Below are positions 8,010 to 16,879 of a DNA stretch of 64,000 bases, in pieces. Source of the DNA: Sva-07 sp963715285 (GTDB taxonomy: Bacteria > Actinomycetota > Acidimicrobiia > Acidimicrobiales > Ilumatobacteraceae). How positions within the stretch are numbered: the stretch's first letter is position 1; every line of letters begins with the position of its first letter. A program made the position numbers and the translations under genes. The notes under the pieces were generated by a model that was given only the letters and a program-made list of their open reading frames with translations, was not told the origin of the DNA and did not search any database. Location of the stretch: assembly GCA_963715285.1 (NCBI GenBank), contig CAVQRU010000022.1:1-64000 (forward strand), written 5' to 3'.

Positions 8010-8825
8010 ATGCAAGGCGGGCGGCGGAAGCGGAATCTGCGCATGGCGGCACGTCGTGCGGGTGCGATCATCGGTGTGGGCGTGGCGACGACTGTCGCTC
8101 TGCTCGGAGTCCCCGGCAACGCCTCGGCGACCGCCATCGGCGTCGAGGGGTCGTCCGACTGTGCGGGTCCCGACGCATGGGTCGCGACCTGGCGGATCAG
8201 CGTGACCTCGGCGTCGGCCGACGAGACCTGGCGTCTCGACGCTCCGGTCGGCGACGCCGGCTTTCGATCCGTGGCCGAGCCGGTCGTCGTCGAGCAGGTC
8301 TACGCCATGGACGAGCCGATTGCGCAGCTCGACGTGACGATCACGCTGGTTGACGCCGAGACCACACTGTCGACCTCGGCCAGCATGGATTGGCCGACGG
8401 TCTGCACCTCGGCGCCGGCCCCACCCGTCGCCTCGGGCGCTGTCGATCCAGGTGACTCGACAGGCGACTCGACGGATGACCAGGCGGCGCTCACAATGAC
8501 CGCACCGATCGACATCGGTGGACCCGATCCGGGCACCGAAAGTACGCCGGCCACTTCGGCGCGAACCCGCTCGATCGCGCTCGCCGTGGCGCCGAGTGTC
8601 TCGCCGGGCGTGAACGAGCTCCCGGCGACCGGATCGACCAGCAGCATCCTCGCCGGCATCGCCACGGCGTGCGTGGCCGTCGGCGGCCTGCTGCTCCGTC
8701 TGGCGGGCGGCCCGACGCCGGCGCTGGCGGACGGCGCCGGCCGGCGACCCGGGCGGCAACGGCGCTCCACGTCTTCTTCTCCACATCCCAAACAATCCGA
8801 GCCAGCCCTCTGGAGGCAACCATGA
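8010..8825 (+). CDS. LPXTG cell-wall-anchored surface protein with an unusual C-terminal tail
   Basis: 271 residues. A basic n-region (GGRRKRNLR) and hydrophobic core end near GNASA, giving a signal peptide. A roughly 95-residue domain bounded by two cysteines (SSDC ... WPTVC) looks like a beta-sandwich. An Asp/Ser/Thr-Pro linker leads to LPATG and a membrane segment (SILAGIATACVAVGGLLL). Instead of stopping after a few basic residues, the frame continues about 40 residues (RRPGRQRRSTSSS...) and its TGA overlaps the next gene's start as ATGA, which argues that the tail is genuine. The start at 8010 was chosen over ATG 7989 because TACGGT lies 7 nt upstream. No sortase gene is in the window. 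Confidence 0.75.
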   Translation: MQGGRRKRNLRMAARRAGAIIGVGVATTVALLGVPGNASATAIGVEGSSDCAGPDAWVATWRISVTSASADETWRLDAPVGDAGFRSVAEPVVVEQVYAMDEPIAQLDVTITLVDAETTLSTSASMDWPTVCTSAPAPPVASGAVDPGDSTGDSTDDQAALTMTAPIDIGGPDPGTESTPATSARTRSIALAVAPSVSPGVNELPATGSTSSILAGIATACVAVGGLLLRLAGGPTPALADGAGRRPGRQRRSTSSSPHPKQSEPALWRQP

Positions 8826-10159
8826 GCAACGACCGAGCCCCCTCGCGCGAGTCGCAACGGAGGCACATCACGAATCCCTGGGGTCGCCTCAGAGGTGATC
8901 ACCCCAAGCGCGTCCTCATGGGCGGCTTGCTCGCTGCAGCCACCCTGCTCGGCGGACTTGCCGTCACCAACTCGGTCGCCTCGGCAGCGAACGACAAGGG
9001 CGACAACGGTCAGCCGGAGATGATCTGCGACGGCTATGACTCGGGCAAGATCGACACCACCGGAAGCCCGCCCACCGTCGACTACACCGCGCCCGACGGC
9101 TTCCTCGTCGACGGTTACTGCGTGAAGGCAGGTACGACGAAGCACTTCATCGAGATCACGCCACCGCAGAAGACGGTCACGATCGATCACCCGTTGAAGG
9201 ACTCGGTGTCCCACTACGCCGTCAGCTGGACGCCGGTGTGTGAGAACGACCCCAAGATCGCGGCATCGGACCCCGAGTGCGATCCGGATCCTGATCCGGA
9301 TCCCGATCCTGATCCGTGCGAGTTCAACAAGGACTTGCCGGCCGACTCGGACGACTGTCGTCCCCCGCAGCCACCGGACGACGCTGATGTCGTCGACACA
9401 GCAGGTGACTGCTCGACCGGCAACGACACGATCTCGTTCACACGGACGACCACGAACTACACGTACGAGTGGGTCGAAGGTGCCTGGGTGCGAAGGCCGG
9501 TGGGTGAGCCCGTGGTCGAAGAGCTCAGCCGCCCCTTGACCGAGGACGAGCAGGAGGAGTGCGCACCTCCCTCGAAGGTGACGAAGTCAGCCTGGGTGAC
9601 CGGGGAGTACGAGTGTGACGACACGACTGTCGTTCTCACTCGGACGAAGACGGTGACTCCATACATCTACGTCGACAGCGAATGGGTGCTCGACACCGAG
9701 AGCGCCGTCGTGACGAAGCAGGAGCGGATTCGTGACCTGACCGACGAGGAGATCGAGGAGTGCCCGACGCAGCCGCCGGTGGTCCCGGATCCGCCGGTGA
9801 TTCCGGATCCGCCGGTGATCCCGCCGGTGATTCCGCCGGTGGTCCCGGATCCGCCGGTGATTCCGGATCCGCCGGTGATCCCGCCGGTGATTCCGGATCC
9901 GCCGGTGATCCCGCCGGTGGTCGCTGCGCTCCCACCGGTCCCAGCGACCCCGCCCGTCGACGTCCAGGCGACCCCGACGGTCGTCGCCCAGGTACCCCAG
10001 GCACCCCAGGCACCCCAGGCACCCCCGGCAGCGACGCCGGCCGCCACCCCCACGCAGCTCCCGGCAACCGGTAGCTCGACGTGGATCATGGTCCTCATGG
10101 CCCTCGCGGCCATCGGAACAGGATCTGCGTTGGTGAAGCTGAGCCGACGCTCGGTGTGA
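8822..10159 (+). CDS. LPXTG surface protein with duplicated Cys-bounded repeat and Pro-rich stalk
   Basis: 445 residues. A signal peptide (core about 32-50, cleavage near ASAAND) is followed by a domain containing GYCVKAGTTKHF and SHYAVSWTPVC, an acidic DPDPDPDP run, and two diverged copies of a 50-residue unit. Shared features of the units are a starting Cys, T-T-T, Y-Y, W-V, then LTEDEQEEC versus LTDEEIEEC. A stalk of PPVIPDPPVIP repeats and a PQAPQAPQ segment precedes LPATGSSTWIM, a membrane helix and KLSRRSV, a standard sortase signal. The start overlaps the upstream stop (ATGA) with TCTGGAGG as ribosome binding site, so the two surface proteins are translationally coupled. Confidence 0.88.
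   Translation: MSNDRAPSRESQRRHITNPWGRLRGDHPKRVLMGGLLAAATLLGGLAVTNSVASAANDKGDNGQPEMICDGYDSGKIDTTGSPPTVDYTAPDGFLVDGYCVKAGTTKHFIEITPPQKTVTIDHPLKDSVSHYAVSWTPVCENDPKIAASDPECDPDPDPDPDPDPCEFNKDLPADSDDCRPPQPPDDADVVDTAGDCSTGNDTISFTRTTTNYTYEWVEGAWVRRPVGEPVVEELSRPLTEDEQEECAPPSKVTKSAWVTGEYECDDTTVVLTRTKTVTPYIYVDSEWVLDTESAVVTKQERIRDLTDEEIEECPTQPPVVPDPPVIPDPPVIPPVIPPVVPDPPVIPDPPVIPPVIPDPPVIPPVVAALPPVPATPPVDVQATPTVVAQVPQAPQAPQAPPAATPAATPTQLPATGSSTWIMVLMALAAIGTGSALVKLSRRSV
9775..9925 (+). repeat. Nested tandem repeat encoding the Pro-rich stalk
   Basis: Short units of the type CCGGATCCGCCGGTGAT are arranged in a higher-order 60-bp tandem duplication: 9781-9834 and 9841-9894 are identical over 54 bases. It encodes PPVIPDPPVIP and is prone to length variation. 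A second short array (CCCAGGCAC units) lies around 9997-10024. Confidence 0.85.
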
Positions 10160-10165
10160 CACCTT

Positions 10166-10205
10166 GGCTATCTGAGTGAGTGAGCACTCACTCACTCGGA
10201 TAGCC
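10166..10205. promoter_or_regulatory. TetR operator: 18-bp inverted arms, 4-bp centre
   Basis: The left arm 10166-10183 (GGCTATCTGAGTGAGTGA) and right arm 10188-10205 (TCACTCACTCGGATAGCC) match at 17 of 18 positions around GCAC. TGAGTGAGTG-type palindromes are typical TetR-family operators. The site overlaps the -10 TAGCCT (10201-10206) and ends 8 bases before the TetR start codon, so bound repressor would block its own operon. Confidence 0.85.
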
Positions 10206-10206
10206 T
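10201..10206 (+). promoter_or_regulatory. -10 element TAGCCT of the TetR-ABC operon (leaderless)
   Basis: TAGCCT, 7 nt, then GTG at 10214. It lies inside the operator palindrome. Confidence 0.65.
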
Positions 10207-10213
10207 GTCACGC

Positions 10214-10792
10214 GTGTCTCCGATCGACCTGACGTCCAAACGGGCGTCTGCGCTGCCACCCGAGGAGCGGCGCGCCGCGATCATCGAGGCGGTTCGGCCC
10301 CTGCTCGCCGAGCACGGCGAGGCGATCACCACCAAGCAGATCGCCTGCGCCGCCGGTATCGCCGAGGGAACGATCTTCCGGGTCTTCGCCGACAAGGACG
10401 AACTGCTCGACGCCACCCTCGAGGCCGCACTCGACCAAGGACCGTTCGAGAGTGCGCTGCGGGCGATCGATCCCGACCTCCCGTTCGAGGAGCAGCTCAT
10501 CGGGGCCACCGAGCTGATCCAGCAACGCGTCGTCGACGTGTGGACCCTGCTGTCGCATCTCGGCCCCAAGCGCCACGACCAGGTCAGACGACCGATGACC
10601 GACAGCCCGGCACTGACGGAGATCTTCGCTGCCAATGCCGACCACATCCGCGTCGAGCCCGCTCACGCGGCGCGGATGCTGCGCGCCCTCACGCTCTCGC
10701 TCACCCATCCGATGATCGCGGCCGAAGCCGCTGCGGCGACCGACATCGTCGACACCGTCCTGCGCGGCGTCGGAACAGGAACCCCCACGTGA
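10214..10792 (+). CDS. TetR/AcrR-family transcriptional repressor
   Basis: 192 residues. The N-terminal helix-turn-helix reads ITTKQIACAAGIAEGTIFRVFADKDELL (positions about 38-65), the family signature. The C-terminal ligand domain is not assignable. The gene starts with GTG 8 bases after the operator palindrome, and its stop overlaps the ABC half-transporter start (GTGA), so repressor and exporter are one transcript. This implies autorepression relieved by a compound that the exporter probably removes. Confidence 0.93.
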   Translation: MSPIDLTSKRASALPPEERRAAIIEAVRPLLAEHGEAITTKQIACAAGIAEGTIFRVFADKDELLDATLEAALDQGPFESALRAIDPDLPFEEQLIGATELIQQRVVDVWTLLSHLGPKRHDQVRRPMTDSPALTEIFAANADHIRVEPAHAARMLRALTLSLTHPMIAAEAAAATDIVDTVLRGVGTGTPT

Positions 10793-12525
10793 AACTCTGG
10801 CAGCTGATCAAGAGCCACCTCGGCCCGTACCGCAACGTGCTGTTGGTCGTGGTCGTCCTGCAGTCGATTGCGACCTTCGCGTCACTCACGCTGCCGACGG
10901 TCAACGCGCTCTTGATCGACAACGGTGTGCTGCAGGGTGACAACGACTACATCCTGACGATGGGTGCCGTGATGATGGGGTTCACGATCGTCCAGATGGT
11001 GTTCACGGTCGGTGCCGTGTGGTTCGCATCGAGAGCGGCGATGGGTTTCGGGCGCGACATCCGGCGCGACCTGTTCCACACGGTGACCGGCTACTCGGCG
11101 CGTGAGGTCGGCCAGTTCGGGGCGCCCTCGCTGATCACCCGCACGACCAACGACGTCCAACAGATCCAGATGCTCGTGGTCATGGCGTGCACGATGATGA
11201 TCACGGCGCCGATCATGATGGTGATCGGCATCTTCTTCGCCGTGCGGGAGGACCCGGGTCTGTCGATGATCCTGGTGTTCGCGATCCCGGCAGCGGTCGT
11301 CTCGCTCGGTTCGATCGTGTACCGGATGGTGCCGTCGTTCCAGGCGATGCAGTTCCGGATCGACCGGGTGAACCTCGTGTTGCGTGAGCAGATCACCGGC
11401 ATGCGCGTGGTGAGGGCGTTCGTCCGCGAACCACAGGAGGTCGAGCGGTTCTCGCAGGCGAACGACGAGTTGACGCAGACGTCGCTGCGTGCCGGTCGCC
11501 TGATGGCCGCCACGTTCCCGACGGTGATGCTGATCATCAACCTGTCGAGCGTCGCCGTCATCTGGATCGGTGGCGACCGGATCGGCGCCGGCCAGATGGA
11601 GATCGGTTCGCTGGTCGCCTACCTGAGCTATCTGATGCAGATCCTGTTCGCGGTCGTGATGATGACGTTCATGGTGTCGATGATCCCTCGCGCCGGCGTC
11701 GCTGCGGATCGCGTGGCGGAGGTCCTCGACACGCCCTCGACGGTCCGTCAGCCGGAGCATCCGGTCACCGAGGTGACCGAACGCGGGACGCTCGAGTTCC
11801 GTGACGTCAGCTTCGCCTATCCCGGTGCCGATCGACCCGTGGTGTCGAACCTGTCGTTCCGCGTCGAAGCGGGCACGACGACCGCGATCATCGGGAGCAC
11901 CGGGGCCGGCAAGACCACGCTGATGAACCTGGTCTCGCGCCTGTCGGACGCCACCGAGGGGTCGGTCCTCGTCGACGGTGTCGACGTTCGCGAACTCGAC
12001 CTCGACCTGCTGTGGAGCAAGGTCGGCTACGTCCCGCAGAAGCCGTTCCTGTTCTCGGGAACGGTCGCGTCGAACCTGCGCTACGGGCGTCCGGACGCCG
12101 ACGAGGGCGAGCTCTGGGAAGCGCTGGAGGTGGCTCAAGCGAGCGGTTTCGTGCAGGCGATGCCCGACGGCCTCGAGAGCTCGATCACCCAGGGTGGAAC
12201 GAACGTGTCGGGCGGCCAGCGCCAGCGGCTGTGCATTGCGCGAGCGCTCGTCGTCAAGCCCGAGATCTACGTGTTCGACGACTCGTTCTCCGCACTCGAC
12301 CTCGCTACCGATGCCCGCCTGCGAGCCGCATTGAGACCGCGCACCGCGGATGCGGCGGTCCTCGTCGTCGCCCAACGCGTGTCGACGATCGTCGACGCCG
12401 ACCAGATCCTCGTGCTCGAGGACGGAGAGATCATCGGCCGTGGCACGCACGCCGAGTTGCTCGAGACGTGCCCGACCTACGCCGAGATCGTCGAATCGCA
12501 GATCGGGCAGGGGGCCGTGGCATGA
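10789..12525 (+). CDS. ABC exporter half-transporter, degenerate-site subunit
   Basis: 578 residues: six TM segments in an exporter-type TMD (about 15-310), then an NBD. Walker A is GSTGAGKTT at 369-377 and the signature VSGGQRQ at 473-479 is canonical. Walker B ends in Asp497 followed by Asp498 instead of the catalytic Glu, and the switch-loop His is Gln529 (VVAQRVST). These changes mark the degenerate-site subunit of heterodimeric exporters of the TM287/288, BmrCD or LmrCD type. Its partner overlaps it by ATGA. Likely substrates are drugs or lipids. Confidence 0.92.
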   Translation: MKLWQLIKSHLGPYRNVLLVVVVLQSIATFASLTLPTVNALLIDNGVLQGDNDYILTMGAVMMGFTIVQMVFTVGAVWFASRAAMGFGRDIRRDLFHTVTGYSAREVGQFGAPSLITRTTNDVQQIQMLVVMACTMMITAPIMMVIGIFFAVREDPGLSMILVFAIPAAVVSLGSIVYRMVPSFQAMQFRIDRVNLVLREQITGMRVVRAFVREPQEVERFSQANDELTQTSLRAGRLMAATFPTVMLIINLSSVAVIWIGGDRIGAGQMEIGSLVAYLSYLMQILFAVVMMTFMVSMIPRAGVAADRVAEVLDTPSTVRQPEHPVTEVTERGTLEFRDVSFAYPGADRPVVSNLSFRVEAGTTTAIIGSTGAGKTTLMNLVSRLSDATEGSVLVDGVDVRELDLDLLWSKVGYVPQKPFLFSGTVASNLRYGRPDADEGELWEALEVAQASGFVQAMPDGLESSITQGGTNVSGGQRQRLCIARALVVKPEIYVFDDSFSALDLATDARLRAALRPRTADAAVLVVAQRVSTIVDADQILVLEDGEIIGRGTHAELLETCPTYAEIVESQIGQGAVA

Positions 12526-14432
12526 GCACCAACGGCGCGAACGGCGCCGTCTCGTCCAACGGGGCGAACGGTCAGAGCCCCGACGACAAGAAGCTGCTGG
12601 CGACCGCCGGCACCGAGGCACGCCGTGCGAGCTTCGGGCCCGGTGGCGGCATCGGCATCCCCTCCGAGCGCAGCGACCAATTCGGCTCGACCCTCAAGCG
12701 GCTCGGTGACATCCTCGGCGCCGAGAAGCCGCGGCTGTTCGTCGTGTTCCTGCTCACGGTCGTCAGCGTCGTCCTCGTCGTCATCGGCCCCAAGCTGTTG
12801 GGCGAGGCGACGAACATCATCGTGCAGGGCGTCGTGAGCGGCCAGGGCATCGACTTCGACGAACTGCACAGCCAACTGATCACGGTGATGTTGGTCTACC
12901 TCGGATCGTTCGCGCTGTCGTACACCTCGTCGTACGTGCTCGCCGGCGTCGTGCAGCGCTCGATGTTCTCGCTGCGCGAAGCGGTGGAGCGCAAGCTCAA
13001 CCACCTTCCGTTGAGCTACATCGACCGTCAGCCGCGCGGTGACCTGCTGAGCCGGGTCACCAACGACATCGACAACCTGTCGCAGAGCCTGCAGCAGACG
13101 ACGAGCCAGATCCTGACCTCGCTGCTGACGTTGATCGGCGTGACGATCATGATGTTCACGATCTCGCCGCTGCTGGCGCTCATCGCACTCACCACCGTGC
13201 CGATGTCCGTGTGGTTGATGAAGTTCATCGGCGGCAAGGCGCGCCCGCGCTTCATGGCGCAGTGGCGCCACACCGGCGATCTCAACGCACAGGCCGAGGA
13301 GGTGTTCAGCGGCCACGCGATCGTGAAGAGCTTCGGGCGTCAGCGCGAGGCCGAGGCCCGCTTCCGTGCCGACAACGACAAGCTCTACGAGGCGAGCTTC
13401 GCGGCGCAGTTCATGGCCAACCTGATCCAGCCGGCGATGCTGTTCATGGGCAACATCCAGTACATCCTGATCGCCGTCGTCGGCGGACTGCAGATCTCGT
13501 CGGGCTCGCTGAGCATCGGCGACATGCAGGCGATGATCCAGTACGCCCGGCAGTTCTCGCAGCCGCTGACGCATCTGGCCTCGATGGCGGCGACGTTCCA
13601 GTCGGGCATCGCCTCGCTCGAGCGGGTGCTGGAGTTGATCGACGCCGAGGAGCAGTCGCCCGAGCAGGAGCTCAGCGTCGACCCGAAGCCGGTGCGGGGC
13701 CGTGTGGTGTTCGAGGACGTCCACTTCGCCTATGACCCCGACAAGCCGCTGATCACCGGTCTGAACGTGACGGCCGAGCCGGGTGAGACCGTCGCCATCG
13801 TGGGGCCGACCGGCGCCGGCAAGACCACGCTCGTCAACCTGATCATGCGGTTCTACGAGCTCGACGCCGGGCGCATCACGCTCGACGGCCGAGACATCGC
13901 GAGCTTCCCCCGTCACGAGCTGCGCTCCGACATCGGCATGGTCCTGCAGGACACCTGGCTGTTCGGCGGCACGATCCGCGAGAACCTGCGCTACGGCAAC
14001 CCCGACGCCACCGACGAGCAGATCTACGAAGCTGCTCGGGTCACGTACGTCGACCGCTTCGTGCACTCGCTGCCCGACGGCTACGACACGATGATCAACG
14101 ACGAGGGCGACAACATCTCCACCGGTGAGAAGCAGTTGATGACGATTGCCCGGGCGTTCCTCAACGATCCGGCGATCCTGATCCTCGACGAGGCGACCAG
14201 CTCGGTCGACACCCGCACCGAGGTGTTGATCCAGGAGGCGATGAACAACCTACGGGCGAATCGCACGAGCTTCGTGATCGCCCACCGGCTGTCGACGATC
14301 CGCGGGGCCGACGTCATCCTCGTGATGGAGGACGGTCAGATCGTCGAGCAGGGCAACCACGACTCGCTCCTCGAAGCGCACGGCGCCTACTGGCGCCTCT
14401 ACAACGCCCAGTTCGCCGGCAACGCCATCTGA
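12522..14432 (+). CDS. ABC exporter half-transporter, catalytic-site subunit
   Basis: 636 residues. A low-complexity Asn/Gly/Ala N-terminal extension (about 65 residues) precedes six TM segments and the NBD. Walker A is GPTGAGKTT at 428-436, Walker B LILDE with catalytic Glu557, and switch His588 in VIAHRLST. Its signature loop is NISTGEKQ (531-538) rather than LSGGQ. Combined with the partner, one ATP site is canonical (this Walker A/B plus the partner SGGQ) and one is degenerate (partner D498/Q529 plus this STGEK). The stop codon is the first part of a palindrome. Confidence 0.93.
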   Translation: MSTNGANGAVSSNGANGQSPDDKKLLATAGTEARRASFGPGGGIGIPSERSDQFGSTLKRLGDILGAEKPRLFVVFLLTVVSVVLVVIGPKLLGEATNIIVQGVVSGQGIDFDELHSQLITVMLVYLGSFALSYTSSYVLAGVVQRSMFSLREAVERKLNHLPLSYIDRQPRGDLLSRVTNDIDNLSQSLQQTTSQILTSLLTLIGVTIMMFTISPLLALIALTTVPMSVWLMKFIGGKARPRFMAQWRHTGDLNAQAEEVFSGHAIVKSFGRQREAEARFRADNDKLYEASFAAQFMANLIQPAMLFMGNIQYILIAVVGGLQISSGSLSIGDMQAMIQYARQFSQPLTHLASMAATFQSGIASLERVLELIDAEEQSPEQELSVDPKPVRGRVVFEDVHFAYDPDKPLITGLNVTAEPGETVAIVGPTGAGKTTLVNLIMRFYELDAGRITLDGRDIASFPRHELRSDIGMVLQDTWLFGGTIRENLRYGNPDATDEQIYEAARVTYVDRFVHSLPDGYDTMINDEGDNISTGEKQLMTIARAFLNDPAILILDEATSSVDTRTEVLIQEAMNNLRANRTSFVIAHRLSTIRGADVILVMEDGQIVEQGNHDSLLEAHGAYWRLYNAQFAGNAI

Positions 14433-14462
14433 TTGCACCAGGGGTCAGACCCCTGGTGCAAT
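14432..14462. repeat. Palindrome family A, copy 1 (perfect 15-bp arms)
   Basis: ATTGCACCAGGGGTC, one A, then GACCCCTGGTGCAAT: a perfect 31-base palindrome whose first base is the last base of the ABC transporter stop codon. An identical copy is at 32114-32144. It lies between convergent genes and could fold as a terminator. The remaining 75 bases to the WS/DGAT stop show nothing clear. Confidence 0.9.
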
Positions 14463-14537
14463 CCCGCACCTCTCGGCGGAATCGGTTCCGGCCCGTGCAA
14501 CTCGTTCCGCAGAGAACTGGACGGCGGGGTCAGGGCC

Positions 14538-15926
14538 TCAGCGGCGCTTCGCGAGCAGGGCGAATTCGTGCTCGATCGATGCGGCGACGTCGCCGAGGTC
14601 GGGCATCACGTCGCGATCGGCGGTGATGCCGAAGTGGAGCTGGTCCTCGTACGAGACGACGGCGATCGTCAGGCCCTCGTTGTCGATCACCTCGACGTAG
14701 GGGAACACCCGCAGGAACTTGGCACCGCGCAGGTACAGCGGGATCGGCGGGCCGGGGATGTTGGTGATCACGAGGTTCATCGGGATCGTGCGGCTGACGT
14801 AGCGGGTCAGCGGTCCGGCCAGCGGCGTGATCGCGTCGGCGATGTCGAGGATTCGATGGGCGCCGTCGACGAGACCTGACCCCTTCAGCTCGCTCGTCAT
14901 CGTGTGGATGCGCTGCAGCCGCTCGACGGGATCGGGTTCGTGGACGGGGAGGTCGACGATGATCAGCGACACCAGGTTGCCGAGCGTCTCGTGCTCGTCC
15001 TTGCCGCGCAACGACACGGGCACCATCGCCTTGATCTCGCGGTGTGCGATGTCCTCGTCGCCGTGGTCGAGCAGGAACGTGCGCAATGCGCCGCTGCACG
15101 CTGTGAGCACGACGTCGTTGATCGTCACCCCGTGGCGCTTGCGGACGGTGCGCACGCCCGTCATCGGCACCGATGCGCTCACCCAGCGCCGGTGGGACCC
15201 GACCGGCACGTTCCACGGCGCTGGGGGTGGTTTCGACAGGAAGCTCGCAACCGTGCGTCCCACGTTGGTCGCCGCGTCGATCGTCGGACGCGGGTTGCGC
15301 AACGTGTCGACAGCGGCCTGCGCGAGTCGCGTCGGGCGGCCGATCTGCTCACGCACGGCATCGAGCAGCAGATCGTTCGGCGCCGGCGCCGGCGCTGGTC
15401 TCCACGCCGGCACCGGATCATCGGGCGGTGGGTCGGCCTCGAGGTCGATCAACGCCATGGCGAGGTCGACGTTGGCCATCCCGTCACCCAGCGCATGGTG
15501 CACCTTGATGACCAGGCCGATGTGGCCGTCGGCGAGGCCGTCGACGAACCACATCTCCCACAGTGGCCGCGACCGGTCGAGCGGCAGCGACTGGAGTCGG
15601 CCCATCAGGGTGGCGAGCTGATCGTCGTCGCCGGGACGGGGCAGGGCGGTGAGGCGGACGTGGTGGTCGATGTCGAAGTGGTCGTCGTCGACCCACACTG
15701 GTCGGGCCTGGTTGTACGGGACCTCCATCACCCGCTGGCGCATCCGGGGGACACGGTGCAGGCGGCGCTCGACGTGCGCCTTCAACTCGTCGAACCGGAT
15801 CCGCCCGTCAGGGGATCGCAGTGGCGTGCCCTCGATGACCGACAGCGACCCGACGTGCTGCGGTTCGTGCGGCGTCTCGATCCGCAGGAAGACCGCATCG
15901 GCCGCGGTCAGTCGTTCGTATGTCAT
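14538..15926 (-). CDS. Wax ester synthase / diacylglycerol acyltransferase (WS/DGAT)
   Basis: 462 residues. The active-site motif is HHALGDG at 143-149, matching HHxxxDG. The family N-terminus TYERLTAADAVFLRIETP and later NDVVLTACSGALR and ITNIPGPPIPLYL (the DGAT C-terminal domain) are all present. It uses acyl-CoA to make triacylglycerol or wax esters for storage at the inner membrane, as in mycobacteria. The start ATG has GAGGAG upstream. Transcription is separate from the neighbours. Confidence 0.93.
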   Translation of the reverse strand: MTYERLTAADAVFLRIETPHEPQHVGSLSVIEGTPLRSPDGRIRFDELKAHVERRLHRVPRMRQRVMEVPYNQARPVWVDDDHFDIDHHVRLTALPRPGDDDQLATLMGRLQSLPLDRSRPLWEMWFVDGLADGHIGLVIKVHHALGDGMANVDLAMALIDLEADPPPDDPVPAWRPAPAPAPNDLLLDAVREQIGRPTRLAQAAVDTLRNPRPTIDAATNVGRTVASFLSKPPPAPWNVPVGSHRRWVSASVPMTGVRTVRKRHGVTINDVVLTACSGALRTFLLDHGDEDIAHREIKAMVPVSLRGKDEHETLGNLVSLIIVDLPVHEPDPVERLQRIHTMTSELKGSGLVDGAHRILDIADAITPLAGPLTRYVSRTIPMNLVITNIPGPPIPLYLRGAKFLRVFPYVEVIDNEGLTIAVVSYEDQLHFGITADRDVMPDLGDVAASIEHEFALLAKRR

Positions 15927-16014
15927 CCGGTCTCCTCGGTCGCTCTCGGATCAGTCTGTACGGCGACCGTCGTGGGCGGCCAGGGACTTTGGGCGCAACT
16001 GCGCGAGTGGGCGC

Positions 16015-16815
16015 TCAACGAAGGCCGAGCAGTGCGGGAAGGTCGGCGAACGCGTCGATCACGGCATCGGGCTGTTCAACGCTCGCCTCGAGCACCGCCG
16101 GGCGGTACTTGCCGGTGCGGACCAGCACGCCGCGCAGGCCCGCATGCCGGGCCCCGAGTACGTCGTTGTCGAGGTCGTCGCCGATCATCGCGACCCGCCC
16201 GGTGTCGCAGCCGAGCTCGGCCACGCCGGCGGCGAAGAACTCGGGCGACGGCTTGCCCAGCACGACCGGCTCGACTCCGGTCGCAGCCTGCAGGGCCTGG
16301 ACGTACGCGCCGGTGTCGAGTTCGAGCCCCTCGCGTGTCCGCCAGTACAGGTTGCGGTGCATGGCGACGAACGCCGCGCCGTCGAGGATCAGCCGGAAGG
16401 CCTCGTTGAGTTGCTGGTGGGTGAAGTCGACGCCGGCGCCACCGATGACGACGACGTCGGCAGGGCCGTCGTCGACGAGGTCGATGTCCTCGAGGTCGGC
16501 GGTGAGGTCGCCGGTGTTCAGGAGGAAGACCCGGGCACCGGGGTGGTTGCGGCGCAGGTGGGCGGCAGTGGCGGCGGGGGCGGTCAGGATCTCGGCGGCG
16601 TCGACCGCCATGCCTGCCCGACCGAGCAGGTCCGCGACCTCGGCTCTGGTCCGGGTGGTCGTGTTCGTCGCGAAACGCAGCGGCAGGCCCGATCGCCGAA
16701 GGGTCGCCAGTGCGTTCGGGGCCCCCTCGATCGGCTCCCACGACACGGTGAGTACTCCGTCGATGTCGATCAGCAACCCGTCGATGTCGTCCCCGCCGAG
16801 TGTGTTGTCGGACAC
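16015..16815 (-). CDS. HAD-IIA family phosphatase (NagD/LHPP-like)
   Basis: 266 residues. Motif I LLIDIDGVL contains the Asp nucleophile and acid Asp. Motif II is RFATNTTTR, the cap is the large C2 type (LNTGDLTADLEDIDL ... DVVVIGGAG), the Lys is in VLGKPSPEFF, and motif IV is AMIGDDLDNDVLGARHAGLRG. The enzyme dephosphorylates a small substrate. The GTG at 16815 was chosen because AGGAGG lies 10 nt upstream and the family N-terminus begins right after. A weak hairpin lies in the 88 bases downstream of the WS/DGAT start. Confidence 0.88.
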   Translation of the reverse strand: MSDNTLGGDDIDGLLIDIDGVLTVSWEPIEGAPNALATLRRSGLPLRFATNTTTRTRAEVADLLGRAGMAVDAAEILTAPAATAAHLRRNHPGARVFLLNTGDLTADLEDIDLVDDGPADVVVIGGAGVDFTHQQLNEAFRLILDGAAFVAMHRNLYWRTREGLELDTGAYVQALQAATGVEPVVLGKPSPEFFAAGVAELGCDTGRVAMIGDDLDNDVLGARHAGLRGVLVRTGKYRPAVLEASVEQPDAVIDAFADLPALLGLR

Positions 16816-16879
16816 GCCGGTCTCACCTCCTGCCGGCTCGTCGTGATGTTCACGAGAGGAAGCCGATAGGAAGAATGCC

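Noticed and set aside
8690..8821. Frameshift ending the first LPXTG protein early
   Set aside because: No stop occurs in any of the three plus frames here, and the ATGA overlap with the next gene supports the frame as given; kept as a finding rather than called a pseudogene.
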